From NCBI GenBank assembly GCA_012031655.1, contig JAAUUD010000007.1, forward strand, positions 1 through 32,433: DNA of 32,433 bases, in the 5' to 3' direction. Shown here in pieces: positions 10,118 to 18,798 of the stretch (positions within the stretch are counted from its first letter, which is position 1; each line of letters starts with the position of its first letter). The notes beneath the pieces were generated by a model. It was not told where the DNA came from, ran no database searches, and saw only the letters and a list, made by a program, of their open reading frames with translations. The stretch comes from Anaerolineae bacterium. GTDB lineage: Bacteria > Chloroflexota > Anaerolineae > Aggregatilineales > J027. The position numbers and the translations under genes were made by a program.

Positions 10118-12354
10118 ATGTCTGCGCAGCCCTTTATTGAAGTCCATGGCGCACGGGAGAACAATCTCAAGAACATTTCGTTGCATATCCCCAAACAAAA
10201 ATCACGGTCTTCACCGGGGGTGTCTGGCTCTGGTAAGTCTTCGCTGGTGTTTGATACCATCGCGGCAGAGGCACAGCGCCAGCTTAACGAGACCTTCACC
10301 GCTTTTGTGCAGGGGTTTCTGCCACACTATGGCCAGCCGGATGTGGATAGCATCGAAAACCTGAACTCGCCTATCATCATCGACCAGAAACGGGTGGGTG
10401 GGGGCTCGCGCTCGACCGTCGGCACCTATACCGACATTGCGGCCTTGCTGCGCTTGCTGTTCTCCCGCATCGGCGAGCCGCATGTGGGCCCCGGTTTTGC
10501 TTTTTCCTTCAACACGCCCCAGGGCATGTGCCCTGAATGTGAGGGCATTGGCAAGACCGTGCAACTGGACATGGACAAATTTCTGGACCGCAGCAAGTCG
10601 CTCAATGCGGGGGCAATCCAGCACCCGGAGTTCAAGGTAGGGAAGTGGTTGTGGAAGAACTACACGCTTGCTGGCTTGTTTGACAACGACAAACCCATCA
10701 ACCAGTACACCGCCGATGAGCTACACGCCCTGCTCTATGGAGCAGATTTAAAAGTGCCGTTTGGCGAGTTCAACACCACCTACGAAGGGCTGATCGAGCG
10801 CTTTACGCGGATGTACATCAAAAAAGATGCGGCGGCGATGTCTGACCGCAACCGCGCCATCTTCGAGGCTTTCACCAATTCGCAGACTTGCCCGCTGTGC
10901 CAGGGGGCCCGGCTCAACCAGGCTGCGCTGAACTGCCGTATTCGGGGGCGTAACATCGCAGCGCTTTCTGACCTGGAAGCCACAGACCTGCTGGTTTTTT
11001 GCAAGGGTTGGATGACGACCCCATCGCGGCCCGCGTAGCCGCCAAGCTCACAGAGCGGGTGGGGCACCTGGTTGATATTGGCCTGGGCTACCTCAGCCTG
11101 AGCCGCGAAACCTCCACGCTTTCCGGGGGGGAGTCTCAGCGGGTGAAGATGATCCGGCACCTGGGCAACAGCCTCACAGAAATGCTCTACATTCTGGATG
11201 AGCCGAGTGTGGGCCTGCATGCCCGCGATGTGGCCCGCTTGAACGCCCTCTTGCAGAAGCTGCGCGATAAGGGCAACACGGTGCTGGTGGTGGAGCACGA
11301 CCCAGACGTGATTGCGGTGGCTGACCATGTGGTGGACATGGGGCCACGTGCAGGCATTCATGGCGGGGAAGTCGTCTTCGAGGGCAGCTATACGGCGCTC
11401 CAGCAGGCCCAAACCCTCACCGGGCAATTTTTGGCGCAGCACCTGCCTGTCAAAACCGAAGTGCGCCAACCCACCGGCCACCTGACCATTCGCAACGCCC
11501 AGCTCCATAACCTGAAGAACATCACCGTCGATATCCCCACCGGGGTGCTGACCGTTGTGACGGGCGTGGCGGGTTCTGGGAAAAGCACGCTAATCAACGA
11601 GGTATTCCTGGAACAACAGCCAGAAGCCATCGTGATCGATCAGTCGCGGGTCACCGCCAACAGCCGTTCGGCGCCCGCCACCTATACCGGCATTATGGAT
11701 GAAATTCGCAAGGTATTTGCCCGCACCAATGGCGTCAGTCCGTCGTTGTTTAGTTTTAACTCCGAGGGGAGCTGCCCCCACTGCAACGGGTTGGGGGTGG
11801 TCTACACCGACCTGGCCTTTATGGAAGGCATCGCCACACCTTGCGAAATCTGCGAGGGCAAGCGCTTTAAGGCTGATGTGCTGGAGTACCATTTGCGTGG
11901 TCAGTGCATCAGTGATGTGCTGGACATGACCGCCGAAGAAGCGCTGGAGTTCTTTACGGAGAAGAAGATCCGCCCGGTGGTGCAGGCCATGAACGAGGTT
12001 GGCCTGAGCTACCTCAAGCTGGGGCAGCCACTCAGCACCCTCTCTGGCGGGGAGGGCCAACGCCTGAAGCTGGCCACGGAGTTACACAAGCAGGGCAGCA
12101 TCTACGTGATGGACGAGCCGACCACTGGCTTGCACCTCTCGGATATTGGCTTGCTGATGGGCATCATCGCGCGGCTGGCAGATGCCCAAAACACGGTTAT
12201 ATTGATTGAGCATCATCTGGATGTCATCCGCCAGGCCGATTGGATCATCGACCTGGGGCCGGAGGGTGGCAGCGCCGGGGGGGAGGTCCTTTTTGAAGGG
12301 CCGCCTGCCGCGCTCCAAGGCTGCGAACTGAGCATCACAGCCCGCTTCATTTAA
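10118..12354 (+). CDS. UvrA-like excinuclease ABC-type ATPase, short form (frameshifted)
   Basis: GARENNLKNISLHIP, GVSGSGKSSLVFDTIAAEAQRQ, CPECEGIG, LSGGESQRVKM...YILDEPSVGLHARD; second half GVAGSGKSTLINEVF, CPHCNGLG, LSGGEGQRLKLATEL, YVMDEPTTGLHLSDI. SD AAGGAGG precedes ATG at 10118. Indels near 10197, 10215 and 10995. Confidence 0.9.
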
Positions 12355-12361
12355 AGTTCGG

Positions 12362-12402
12362 GGCGGTCGGTGGAGGAAAAGGCCCACCGACCGCCGCTTT
12401 TA
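12362..12402 (+). terminator. Rho-independent terminator of the uvrA-like gene
   Basis: GGCGGTCGGTGG / CCACCGACCGCC, a 12-bp perfect stem followed by GCTTTTATT, 7 bp after the stop. Confidence 0.8.
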
Positions 12403-12404
12403 TT

Positions 12405-12790
12405 GGCAAAGAAGCCATTCTCGGGCAGTGCATTCAATCGCTCCTGGGCCAGACCTCCCCCAATTCCGAGATCATCTTCGTCAACGAGGAGCAAAAGCCG
12501 CTGAAGGGGGCCAGGATTGGCCTGCTGGGCATGGCCTAGGAGCGCGATACGGACGACGTGCGCCAGTCGCCCTCGCTGGAAGTGCAGCCGTTGTTGGCCT
12601 CGCGCGGGGCGCAGGTGACCTTTTGTGATCCTGACGTGGCCAGTGCACGGATGCACAACGGGGAAACGCTGCACAGCGTTGAACTCAGCATCGATTGGCT
12701 GCAAGCCCAAAATTGCGTCGTCATCCTGAAAGATCATCGCGCCTTTAACTACGCGTTGTGGTGCAGAACGCGCGCCTGGTGAAGCTTTAG
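12405..12790 (+). pseudogene. Chimeric remnant: GT2 glycosyltransferase-like start joined to UDP-glucose/GDP-mannose dehydrogenase C-terminal domain
   Basis: GKEAILGQCIQSLLGQTSPNSEIIFVNEE (GT2-like), then KPLKGARIGLLGMA*ERDTDDVRQSPSLEVQPLLASRGAQVTFCDPDV...VELSIDWLQAQNCVVILKDHRAFNY (UDPG_MGDP_dh_C-like), with an in-frame TAG (12537) and a 3' frameshift. Confidence 0.65.
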
Positions 12791-12810
12791 GCGGCGTGCC
12801 AGGGCAATCG

Positions 12811-12856
12811 GCGCCTGAACCCAGGCCCTCGGGTGCGGGGACATGGGTTCAGGCGC
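12811..12856. repeat. 13-bp perfect inverted repeat (large stem-loop)
   Basis: GCGCCTGAACCCA (12811-12823) / TGGGTTCAGGCGC (12844-12856), 20-nt loop. Confidence 0.65.
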
Positions 12857-12872
12857 TGCGGGTGCTGTTGCC

Positions 12873-13391
12873 TCAGGCGTTGCGGAAGCGGACGACGCTC
12901 TTTTCGGAGTTCTGCCCGGCGACCACACCAAACTGCCGCAATTGGATTTCGTGGCCTATCAGATCAAAAGTAAGCTGCTGAATCCCTTCGTTGCAGCGCC
13001 GTTGCAGGGTGCGCCGGTCGTAGTGGACCAGCTCCGCCAGGCGGACCATTTCCAGGCCCAGGTCGGCACGGATAAAGCGGTAGTAGAGCAGGCTAAAGTT
13101 CTGCCGGTAGGAGTGTTCCTGAGCGAAATCTGCGATCAGCAGGTTCAGGGTATCGCTCTGGCTTCTGAGGTCCGCATCCCCAAGGGCCACCAACAAACGC
13201 GATGCAAGGGCCTGACGAACCGCATGCAGCCGCGCATAGCCACCCTTGAGGTCCCCGAGATGCTGCCGAACCTGGAGCAGTTCCATCCACACCTGGTCAT
13301 CCGGCAAGGGGCGCGCCTGGCGGATGTGCTCCAGCGCGGCGCGTACATGGCTGGGCTGTAATTCGGGGCCAGGCCCGGTCATCGGTTTCAT
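12873..13391 (-). CDS. Small helix-turn-helix-like regulatory protein (172 aa)
   Basis: LLIADFAQEHSYRQNFSLLYYRFIRADLGLEMVRLAELVHYDRRTLQRRCNEGIQQLTFDLIGHE resembles a DNA-binding-like module. Starts 6 nt after the upstream micropeptide stop. Confidence 0.6.
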   Translation of the reverse strand: MKPMTGPGPELQPSHVRAALEHIRQARPLPDDQVWMELLQVRQHLGDLKGGYARLHAVRQALASRLLVALGDADLRSQSDTLNLLIADFAQEHSYRQNFSLLYYRFIRADLGLEMVRLAELVHYDRRTLQRRCNEGIQQLTFDLIGHEIQLRQFGVVAGQNSEKSVVRFRNA

Positions 13392-13397
13392 TGGTGT

Positions 13398-13535
13398 CTA
13401 GCACCCACCGCAGGACTGAACCGGAGCTGTACTGTTGACCCCCGCTTCGGCGTTCGAGGCTCCATAGGCCGGAGCCGCCACCAAAACCAGGGCAATAATC
13501 AGGGCAATTACGGCACGCTTAATACGCTTTGACAT
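13398..13535 (-). CDS. 45-aa predicted secreted micropeptide with C-terminal CGGC
   Basis: Manual translation: MSKRIKRAVIALIIALVLVAAPAYGASNAEAGVNSTAPVQSCGGC*. KRIKR n-region, long hydrophobic core, APAYGA cleavage-like site. GGAG Shine-Dalgarno upstream of ATG. Below the length cut-off of the supplied ORF track. Confidence 0.7.
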   Translation of the reverse strand: MSKRIKRAVIALIIALVLVAAPAYGASNAEAGVNSTAPVQSCGGC

Positions 13536-13549
13536 GTTACCATCTCCGT

Positions 13550-13566
13550 GGCTATAGCAGATAGCC
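13550..13566 (-). promoter_or_regulatory. Small stem-loop directly upstream of the micropeptide RBS
   Basis: GGCTAT-AGCAG-ATAGCC perfect 6-bp stem. Confidence 0.4.
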
Positions 13567-13640
13567 AGAAGGGTCACATGCCGCGCCCCAGGGACCTCTG
13601 AGGCAAAACAGGGGGGCTACTGAGGCTATTCCAGAAAAGA

Positions 13641-13668
13641 AGCCCCAGCCTGTATGCAGGGCGGGGCT
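13641..13668 (-). terminator. Probable rho-independent terminator downstream of the TPR/wHTH regulator
   Basis: - strand AGCCCCGCCCTG-CATA-CAGGCTGGGGCT (10 of 12 paired) followed by TCTTTTCT. Confidence 0.6.
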
Positions 13669-13758
13669 AAAAAACGCGCTGCCTCACCGTTCCCCTGCAA
13701 ACGGAGGAGCTGCGGGGCAGCCTTTCAGCGGGTTGAGGACTAAAGAAGCCTGAACTGC

Positions 13759-15618
13759 CTATGGCAAACTCAGCGCTTCATCCAGTTGGACCATCAACTT
13801 CTGGTACCAGGTCTCCGGCAACTGGGGTTCAAGCTCTGGCAGCAGCTCTTGTGTGCTGAGCATCACCGCCTCGAAGCGCGCCTGATACTGGCGGCGCACG
13901 TCCTCCACAAATTCGCTTTCCACCGAGCGCGCAAAGGAGTTGTAAAGGCTCATCAGCTTAAAGCACAGCGCCAGGCGTTGCAGGGGTTGTTGGGTCTCGA
14001 AGAACTGGCGGTAGGTGTTGTCGAAGTCGTCGCCATCGTAATAGTGCGGGAAGTCCGGCGCCACGACGTAGTGCTGGCTGGGTTCGTCATAGGTGCACCA
14101 GTCCCGCACCTGGAGGGCACGCCGAAAGCTGGTCATGACGGTGTGGAAGCGCTCGCGGGCGCGGGCCGGGTCGGTTTCTGGGTAGAGCGCGGCCAGGATT
14201 TCGCCAATCTGGGCGCGGCGTTGCTCCAGCATATAGAGCAGCAATTGCATCCCCATCTGCCCGTAACGGTCCCGCTGCTGGAGCAAGGTGCCATTGGGCA
14301 GGTAAACCCGTGGGCCGCCAAAGGCATACACCCGCACCCCCTGGAGCGCGCCCTGTTCCTTGATGGCGACCTCAAGTTTCTCGCGCGTGTCTGGCGACCA
14401 CCACCCCCCCAGCAGGGGCAGGCTTAGCTGGTATAGGCGGGCCAGGTGGGTGACCTGCCCTTGCAGGAGAGTTTCTTTTTCCAGGATGTGGATGGTCGTT
14501 TGCACGGTTTCCCAGTCCCGGGCGAGCGCGGCTTGCCAGGCCTTGAGCAGACGCGCCTGGCTTAAGCCCAAAAAGCGCCCCTGGGCTTGCCAGCTTTCCA
14601 CCACGCTCACGCCGTAGTCCGCGCGCTGGTCGCCTTTTTGCGTCTCGATGAAGAGCTGCAACAGACCCACTTCCGGGCTCAGGCGGACATCCTGATAAGC
14701 GACGCTTTGTAGCTCTCTGAGCTTGAGCGTGGCCATGCTGAAGTCCTGCCGGAAAGCCGCAGCCCAGCCCGAAAGCAGCAGATGCGCGTACAGGCTGTGC
14801 AGGTGACCCGTGCTGGGCGGGTTCTCGAGTGCGCGCCGCAGCGTGGCCTCGTCCCCAACCCACAGGGCAATCTGGGCGCTGTTCAGGCGCACCTGCTCGC
14901 GCAGGTAGGCCTCTTTGGTGAGCGCTTCAGCATCCAGCAGATAGCCCATGGCTTTTTCAAACTGGCCTTCCTCCGCGCAAACCTCGCTGGCCTGGAGCAA
15001 CACGCGCGCCACAAGGTCCTGGTTGCCCGTAAGGCCGGCGTAATCTTCGGCTTCGCACTGGTGGCGCCAGCCCGCCAGGCGTAGATTTTGCTCAAAAGCG
15101 GTGGCAGCAGCGCGCAGGCAGGCCCGTGTGACATCATAGGCGCGTTCGGCCAGCGGCACTTCGATACGCTGCAAAAAGAGGCGCCGCGCCTGCTCGTAGT
15201 GCTGAAGTGCGGCGGCGGGGTCGTCCTCGCGGGCGGCTTCGCCATGCAAAAACGCGCATTCGGCCCGGTGAACGAGCAGCGTGCTGTTCTCTTGCACGCG
15301 CGCCAGGGCATAGCGCAGGCGGTCCAGGTCCTGCTCCCGCAGGGCCAGTTGGGCCTGCTGGAGGTAGGCCCGCGCCAGAAGCTCTGGTGCATTGGCCCAG
15401 GCTTTTTGGCAGACCTCCAACGGCACCCGTGCGGCTGCGTAGGCGCCCCGGTCCCCCAGGATTTTTGAGGTTTGGTAGGCCACCTCTGGATAGGTGAGGC
15501 GTGCATCGGGCGGCAGGGAGTTCCACGCATTCACCAGTAAATCGTGGGCTTCTCCGCCTGCCAGAAAGAAGTCGCGCGCCTGGTTTTCGAGATCATCCAT
15601 CGAAATTGAGGTGTTCAT
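13759..15618 (-). CDS. TPR-containing transcriptional regulator with C-terminal winged-helix/BTAD-like (SARP-like) region
   Basis: TPR-like helices over most of the protein, then GVRVYAFGGPRVYLPNGTLLQQRDRYGQMGMQLLLYMLEQRRAQIGEILAALYPETDPARARERFHTVMTSFRRAL (wHTH-like) and a helical C-terminus. 619 aa intact. Confidence 0.7.
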   Translation of the reverse strand: MNTSISMDDLENQARDFFLAGGEAHDLLVNAWNSLPPDARLTYPEVAYQTSKILGDRGAYAAARVPLEVCQKAWANAPELLARAYLQQAQLALREQDLDRLRYALARVQENSTLLVHRAECAFLHGEAAREDDPAAALQHYEQARRLFLQRIEVPLAERAYDVTRACLRAAATAFEQNLRLAGWRHQCEAEDYAGLTGNQDLVARVLLQASEVCAEEGQFEKAMGYLLDAEALTKEAYLREQVRLNSAQIALWVGDEATLRRALENPPSTGHLHSLYAHLLLSGWAAAFRQDFSMATLKLRELQSVAYQDVRLSPEVGLLQLFIETQKGDQRADYGVSVVESWQAQGRFLGLSQARLLKAWQAALARDWETVQTTIHILEKETLLQGQVTHLARLYQLSLPLLGGWWSPDTREKLEVAIKEQGALQGVRVYAFGGPRVYLPNGTLLQQRDRYGQMGMQLLLYMLEQRRAQIGEILAALYPETDPARARERFHTVMTSFRRALQVRDWCTYDEPSQHYVVAPDFPHYYDGDDFDNTYRQFFETQQPLQRLALCFKLMSLYNSFARSVESEFVEDVRRQYQARFEAVMLSTQELLPELEPQLPETWYQKLMVQLDEALSLP

Positions 15619-15925
15619 AATAATCCCAGCCCTCCCTATTAACTTGTTATCCGATCTATTTAAGCGCAGTCCACCGATCCGTGCACCTATTCTAACCTGT
15701 TTGGGACTAAGGCTAAGGCGTACAATTTGACTAAATGGGAATCAGGCAACCTGCGTTGTGGTCAAGCGCTGCGTTCCCGGCGCCAAAGCCGGGGTTAGGG
15801 GGATGGGCAGGGCAAACAGAGAGTGGGGATGAACACCCCGGCACGGCGTGCACCTGGAGCCTGCTGGGGAAGGGCTCGCCTGCGGCCTACAGATCAATTG
15901 TGGGTTCTGGCAGCCACCTGGGTTG

Positions 15926-16231
15926 TTATCGGGTGGCAGGTTCGGTGGCAGCCCGCATCTGATGCACCATGTATTTTTTCACTGGGACGCCGCCAAGCAC
16001 ATGTTCTTCAATAATCTGCGCCAGGGCCTTTTTGTTTGGGCAGCGATACCACACGCCATCGGGATAGACGATCAGGATCGGGCCAATTTTGCAGGCCCCC
16101 AGGCAGCCCACCTGCGAGCGCTTGATGGTCACAGAGGCTTTGCCCAGGAGTTTTTTGGCTTCTTTGGCCAGCTCTTTCCCTTCGCAGTCGCCCCCCTCAC
16201 AGAAAATCAGGTGGTGTGTGTAAGCTTTCAT
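15926..16231 (-). CDS. (2Fe-2S) ferredoxin domain-containing protein (thioredoxin-like ferredoxin)
   Basis: MKAYTHHLIFCEGGDCEGKELAKEAKKLL...GCLGACKIGPILIVYPDGVWYRCPNKKALAQIIEEHVLGG; Cys pattern and CLGAC..GP..VYPDGVWY typical of the family. Confidence 0.85.
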   Translation of the reverse strand: MKAYTHHLIFCEGGDCEGKELAKEAKKLLGKASVTIKRSQVGCLGACKIGPILIVYPDGVWYRCPNKKALAQIIEEHVLGGVPVKKYMVHQMRAATEPATR

Positions 16232-16432
16232 GGAACCCCCAGCGGCACCTTTGCGTGCATAACATGCCAACAGGGTATGCCGAACCGCTGCGGGCGTCTA
16301 TAAACCACGGTCATTAGCGCTTCGTATAAAGTAGAAAAGCAAAGTTTAGTAGATGAGTAGAAGATTAAAACCGTTGGTTAACTTTTGCTGGGGCGGGCTG
16401 TTGAAGCGCCCCAGGCGGGGTTTGGGGCCAGC

Positions 16433-16461
16433 TTGACAGCCCCAATGAGGGGGTGTATGCT
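16433..16461 (+). promoter_or_regulatory. Sigma70-type promoter
   Basis: TTGACA (16433-16438), 17-nt spacer, TATGCT (16456-16461), upstream of the TetR start at 16499. Confidence 0.75.
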
Positions 16462-16465
16462 ATAT

Positions 16466-16485
16466 ATAACCGACCGGTCAGTTAT
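16466..16485. promoter_or_regulatory. Probable TetR autoregulatory operator
   Basis: ATAACCGACCGGTCAGTTAT, 20-bp near-perfect palindrome with one mismatched pair, just after the -10. Confidence 0.75.
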
Positions 16486-16498
16486 TTTTGAGGGCGCG

Positions 16499-17126
16499 AT
16501 GCCTCGTCCCGATGTCAGTGAAGAACGGATTCCGCAAATTCTGGAGGCAGCGGCGCAGGTTTTCGGCCACTATGGGATCGATGGCGCCAGTATGGCGCAG
16601 GTGGCGGCAGCCAGCGGGGTCAGCAAGGCAACCGTTTATCACTATTTTGAGAGTAAAGAGGCACTTGTTCTGGCCCTGGTGCGGCGTCTATTCGAGGCAG
16701 ACCAGGCGGAGCTCGAACGCCTGACCCAGGCTGAGGCGCCAGCCCTAGCCCGTTTGCGCGTCTATTGCCTGGAACTGGTGGCCCTGCTGGAAAGTCAGCG
16801 CGCCCTGACGCCGATCATGGCAGAATCCGCACCCATGCAGGCCGGATGCCCGCCATCCAGGCGGCGCTGCGCGACTCCTTCGAGCGCTATCAGCGTGCGT
16901 TTCAGGCGGTTATCCAGCAGGGCATCGCCCAGGGCGAGGTGCGCTCCTCGGTGGAGGCCAGCGCGGCGGCCCTGGCCCTCATTGCGCTTATCGAAGGCGC
17001 CATCCTGGTGGCTCAACATCTGGGCCAACCGCTGGATGAGACGATGAGCGCGGTTGTCGACACCTTTCTGGAGGGCTTGCGCGGCCAGCCCTCTTTTGCC
17101 CAAAAAGCGACCGACCCATGGCTTAA
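16499..17126 (+). CDS. TetR/AcrR family transcriptional regulator (two indels)
   Basis: ILEAAAQVFGHYGIDGASMAQVAAASGVSKATVYHYFESKEALVLALV HTH. G missing near 16848 gives MQAGMPAIQAALRDSF; A missing in A5 at 17102 gives FAQKSDRPMA* ending at 17126. Confidence 0.85.
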
Positions 17127-17143
17127 CCATCAAGGAGGTTCCG

Positions 17144-17814
17144 ATGCACAAGGCCCCCTAGCTGAAGCTGTTCCCATTCGCTGGGCTTATCCCAGCCCGC
17201 AAAACGCCCTGGACCGTTTTATTGGGCCGGGGGCAACCCGCGCCGAGGTGCTGCTGCAATTCCTGCCCACACTGGCCATTACGCTGGTTTTCCTGGGGGC
17301 GGCCATCCTCGATGGATGGGGCTGGTCGCCCCTCCAATTGGGGGTGGCCGGGTTGCTGACCCTGGATCTGGTCGGCGGCGTCATCACCAACGCCACCAGC
17401 AGCGCGAAGCGCTGGTACCACCGCGCCGGAGAGGGCAAGCGCCAGCACTGCCTGTTTGTGAGCATCCACATCGCGCAACTCACCCTGCTGATGGCCGTTT
17501 TTGACCCCGGCAACTGGACCTTTGTGCTGGGCGCTTATGGCTATCTGCTGCTGGCTGCGTGGCTCATCGTGCGGGCGCCGCTCTACCTTCAGCGCCCATT
17601 GGCCGGGCTGCTGTTGGTGATCAGCTTTTTTCTGTCGCTGGCGGTGCTCCCGGTGCCGCCGCATTTTGCGTGGTTTCTGCCCGTGTTTTATACCAAGCTG
17701 CTGAGCAGCCACCTGCTGCGAGAAGAACCCTACCGCCCGGCCTGGGAAGAAGCCAGCCAACCCCGCGCCCCGTTGGCCAACCTGCCGGGGCGAGAAGCTG
17801 AAAGCCTCGGCTGA
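17144..17814 (+). CDS. Hypothetical multi-pass membrane protein, probably co-transcribed with tetR
   Basis: AAGGAGG SD before ATG 17144. One C missing in the C5 run near 17155 gives MHKAPLAEAVPIRWAYPSPQ..., then several hydrophobic helices. Confidence 0.65.
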
Positions 17815-17903
17815 AGGTCCTCTGCGCGCGCCGTTAGCCTCCGGGGTGGGGGTCGGCGCGCGTCACCCAACTGGGTTGTGGACCAACCTGTTGCCCCAGC
17901 AGC

Positions 17904-18007
17904 ATGTTCAGTTGGGCAGCATGGCCCGCCATCTTGCTTCGGAGCGGCAAGGCGTTTCGACACAGACCATCCGCTACTATGAACGTATCGCGTTGCTACC
18001 GATTTAA
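17904..18007 (+). pseudogene. MerR-family N-terminal HTH fragment
   Basis: GVSTQTIRYYERIALLPI* matches the MerR HTH signature GVS..TIRYYERIGLLP, then a stop. Confidence 0.7.
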
Positions 18008-18130
18008 TCCGCTTGCGCGAAGGATTGGCACAACTACCCCATATCGGGCTGACCATGCCTGAAGACATCGAGATGAAACGCTGCGTTTTTCACCTGATTA
18101 AAAGCGGTTTACCAGAGGAGGAAGTTGCTG

Positions 18131-18580
18131 ATGACAGAGACCCCAACATGCCCGCGCTGTGGCAAAAAGGGACACAGCGTGGATGGCGCAACCGTAAAGT
18201 CAATGCTGGCGGTCAGCCTGCGCCATGTTCAAGACATCCCCTATCGTTTTTGCGCCAGCCCGGATTGTGATGTGGTCTACTACAGCGACGATGGCGCACA
18301 GACCTTCACCACACATCAGGTGCGCGAACGTGTCTATCAGAAGGCCCCAGAAGCCGATGATGTGCTGATCTGCTACTGCTTCCAGCATACGCCGGCAGAT
18401 ATCCGCCAGCGCGTTGCGCAATCCACCCAGGCAACCCTCATTGACGACATTAATGCTGGGATTCATGCTGGGCAATGTGCCTGTGATTGGCGCAATCCAC
18501 AGGGGAACTGCTGTCTGGGCAACGTGCGCCAGCTCGTCAAACAGGTAGAAGCGTCCACCATCACGAGTGAAGAGGAATAA
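18131..18580 (+). CDS. CopZ-type iron-sulfur/zinc metallochaperone-like protein
   Basis: CPRCGKKG...VKSMLAV...FCASPDCDVVYY (zf_CopZ-like), ICYCFQHTPADIR...INAGIHAGQCACDWRNPQGNCCLGNV (BFD-like 2Fe-2S Cys motifs). GAGGAGG SD. Confidence 0.8.
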   Translation: MTETPTCPRCGKKGHSVDGATVKSMLAVSLRHVQDIPYRFCASPDCDVVYYSDDGAQTFTTHQVRERVYQKAPEADDVLICYCFQHTPADIRQRVAQSTQATLIDDINAGIHAGQCACDWRNPQGNCCLGNVRQLVKQVEASTITSEEE

Positions 18581-18582
18581 CG

Positions 18583-18798
18583 ATGTCACTCAAGGAAGTT
18601 GGTATCGTGCGAACCGTTATTGCTGCATGGTGCTGCTTCACGCCAGTTCTCGTCATGCTGTTTGGTGCAGTCGGATTGAGCTGGTTGGCAGACTATCTGG
18701 ATTATGGGCTCTTGCCTGCACTAATCGTCTTTGTGGGTATCGCCGTCTAAGCTGTCTGGCGTGAGTGTGCCGCCCTTCGGCAAGGAGAGGAAGGCTAA
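18583..18798 (+). pseudogene. merF: MerF-like mercuric ion transporter with in-frame stop
   Basis: MSLKEVGIVRTVIAAWCCFTPVLVMLFGAVGLSWLADYLDYGLLPALIVFVGIAV*AVWRECAALRQGEEG*; CCFTPVLV and LDY.LLPAL typical of MerF. TAA at 18748 where the homologous reading frame continues. Confidence 0.8.

Noticed and set aside
10995-11000. Programmed ribosomal frameshift at the T6 run in the UvrA-like gene
   Set aside because: Many unrelated genes here have similar homopolymer indels, so sequencing error is far more likely.
10780-11508. 242-aa - strand ORF
   Set aside because: Antisense to the UvrA-like ATPase motifs.
16765-17814. Apparent TetR-membrane protein fusion (349 aa)
   Set aside because: A natural TAA (17124) and an AAGGAGG/ATG lie between the two parts in adjacent frames; the fusion is best explained by two homopolymer deletions.
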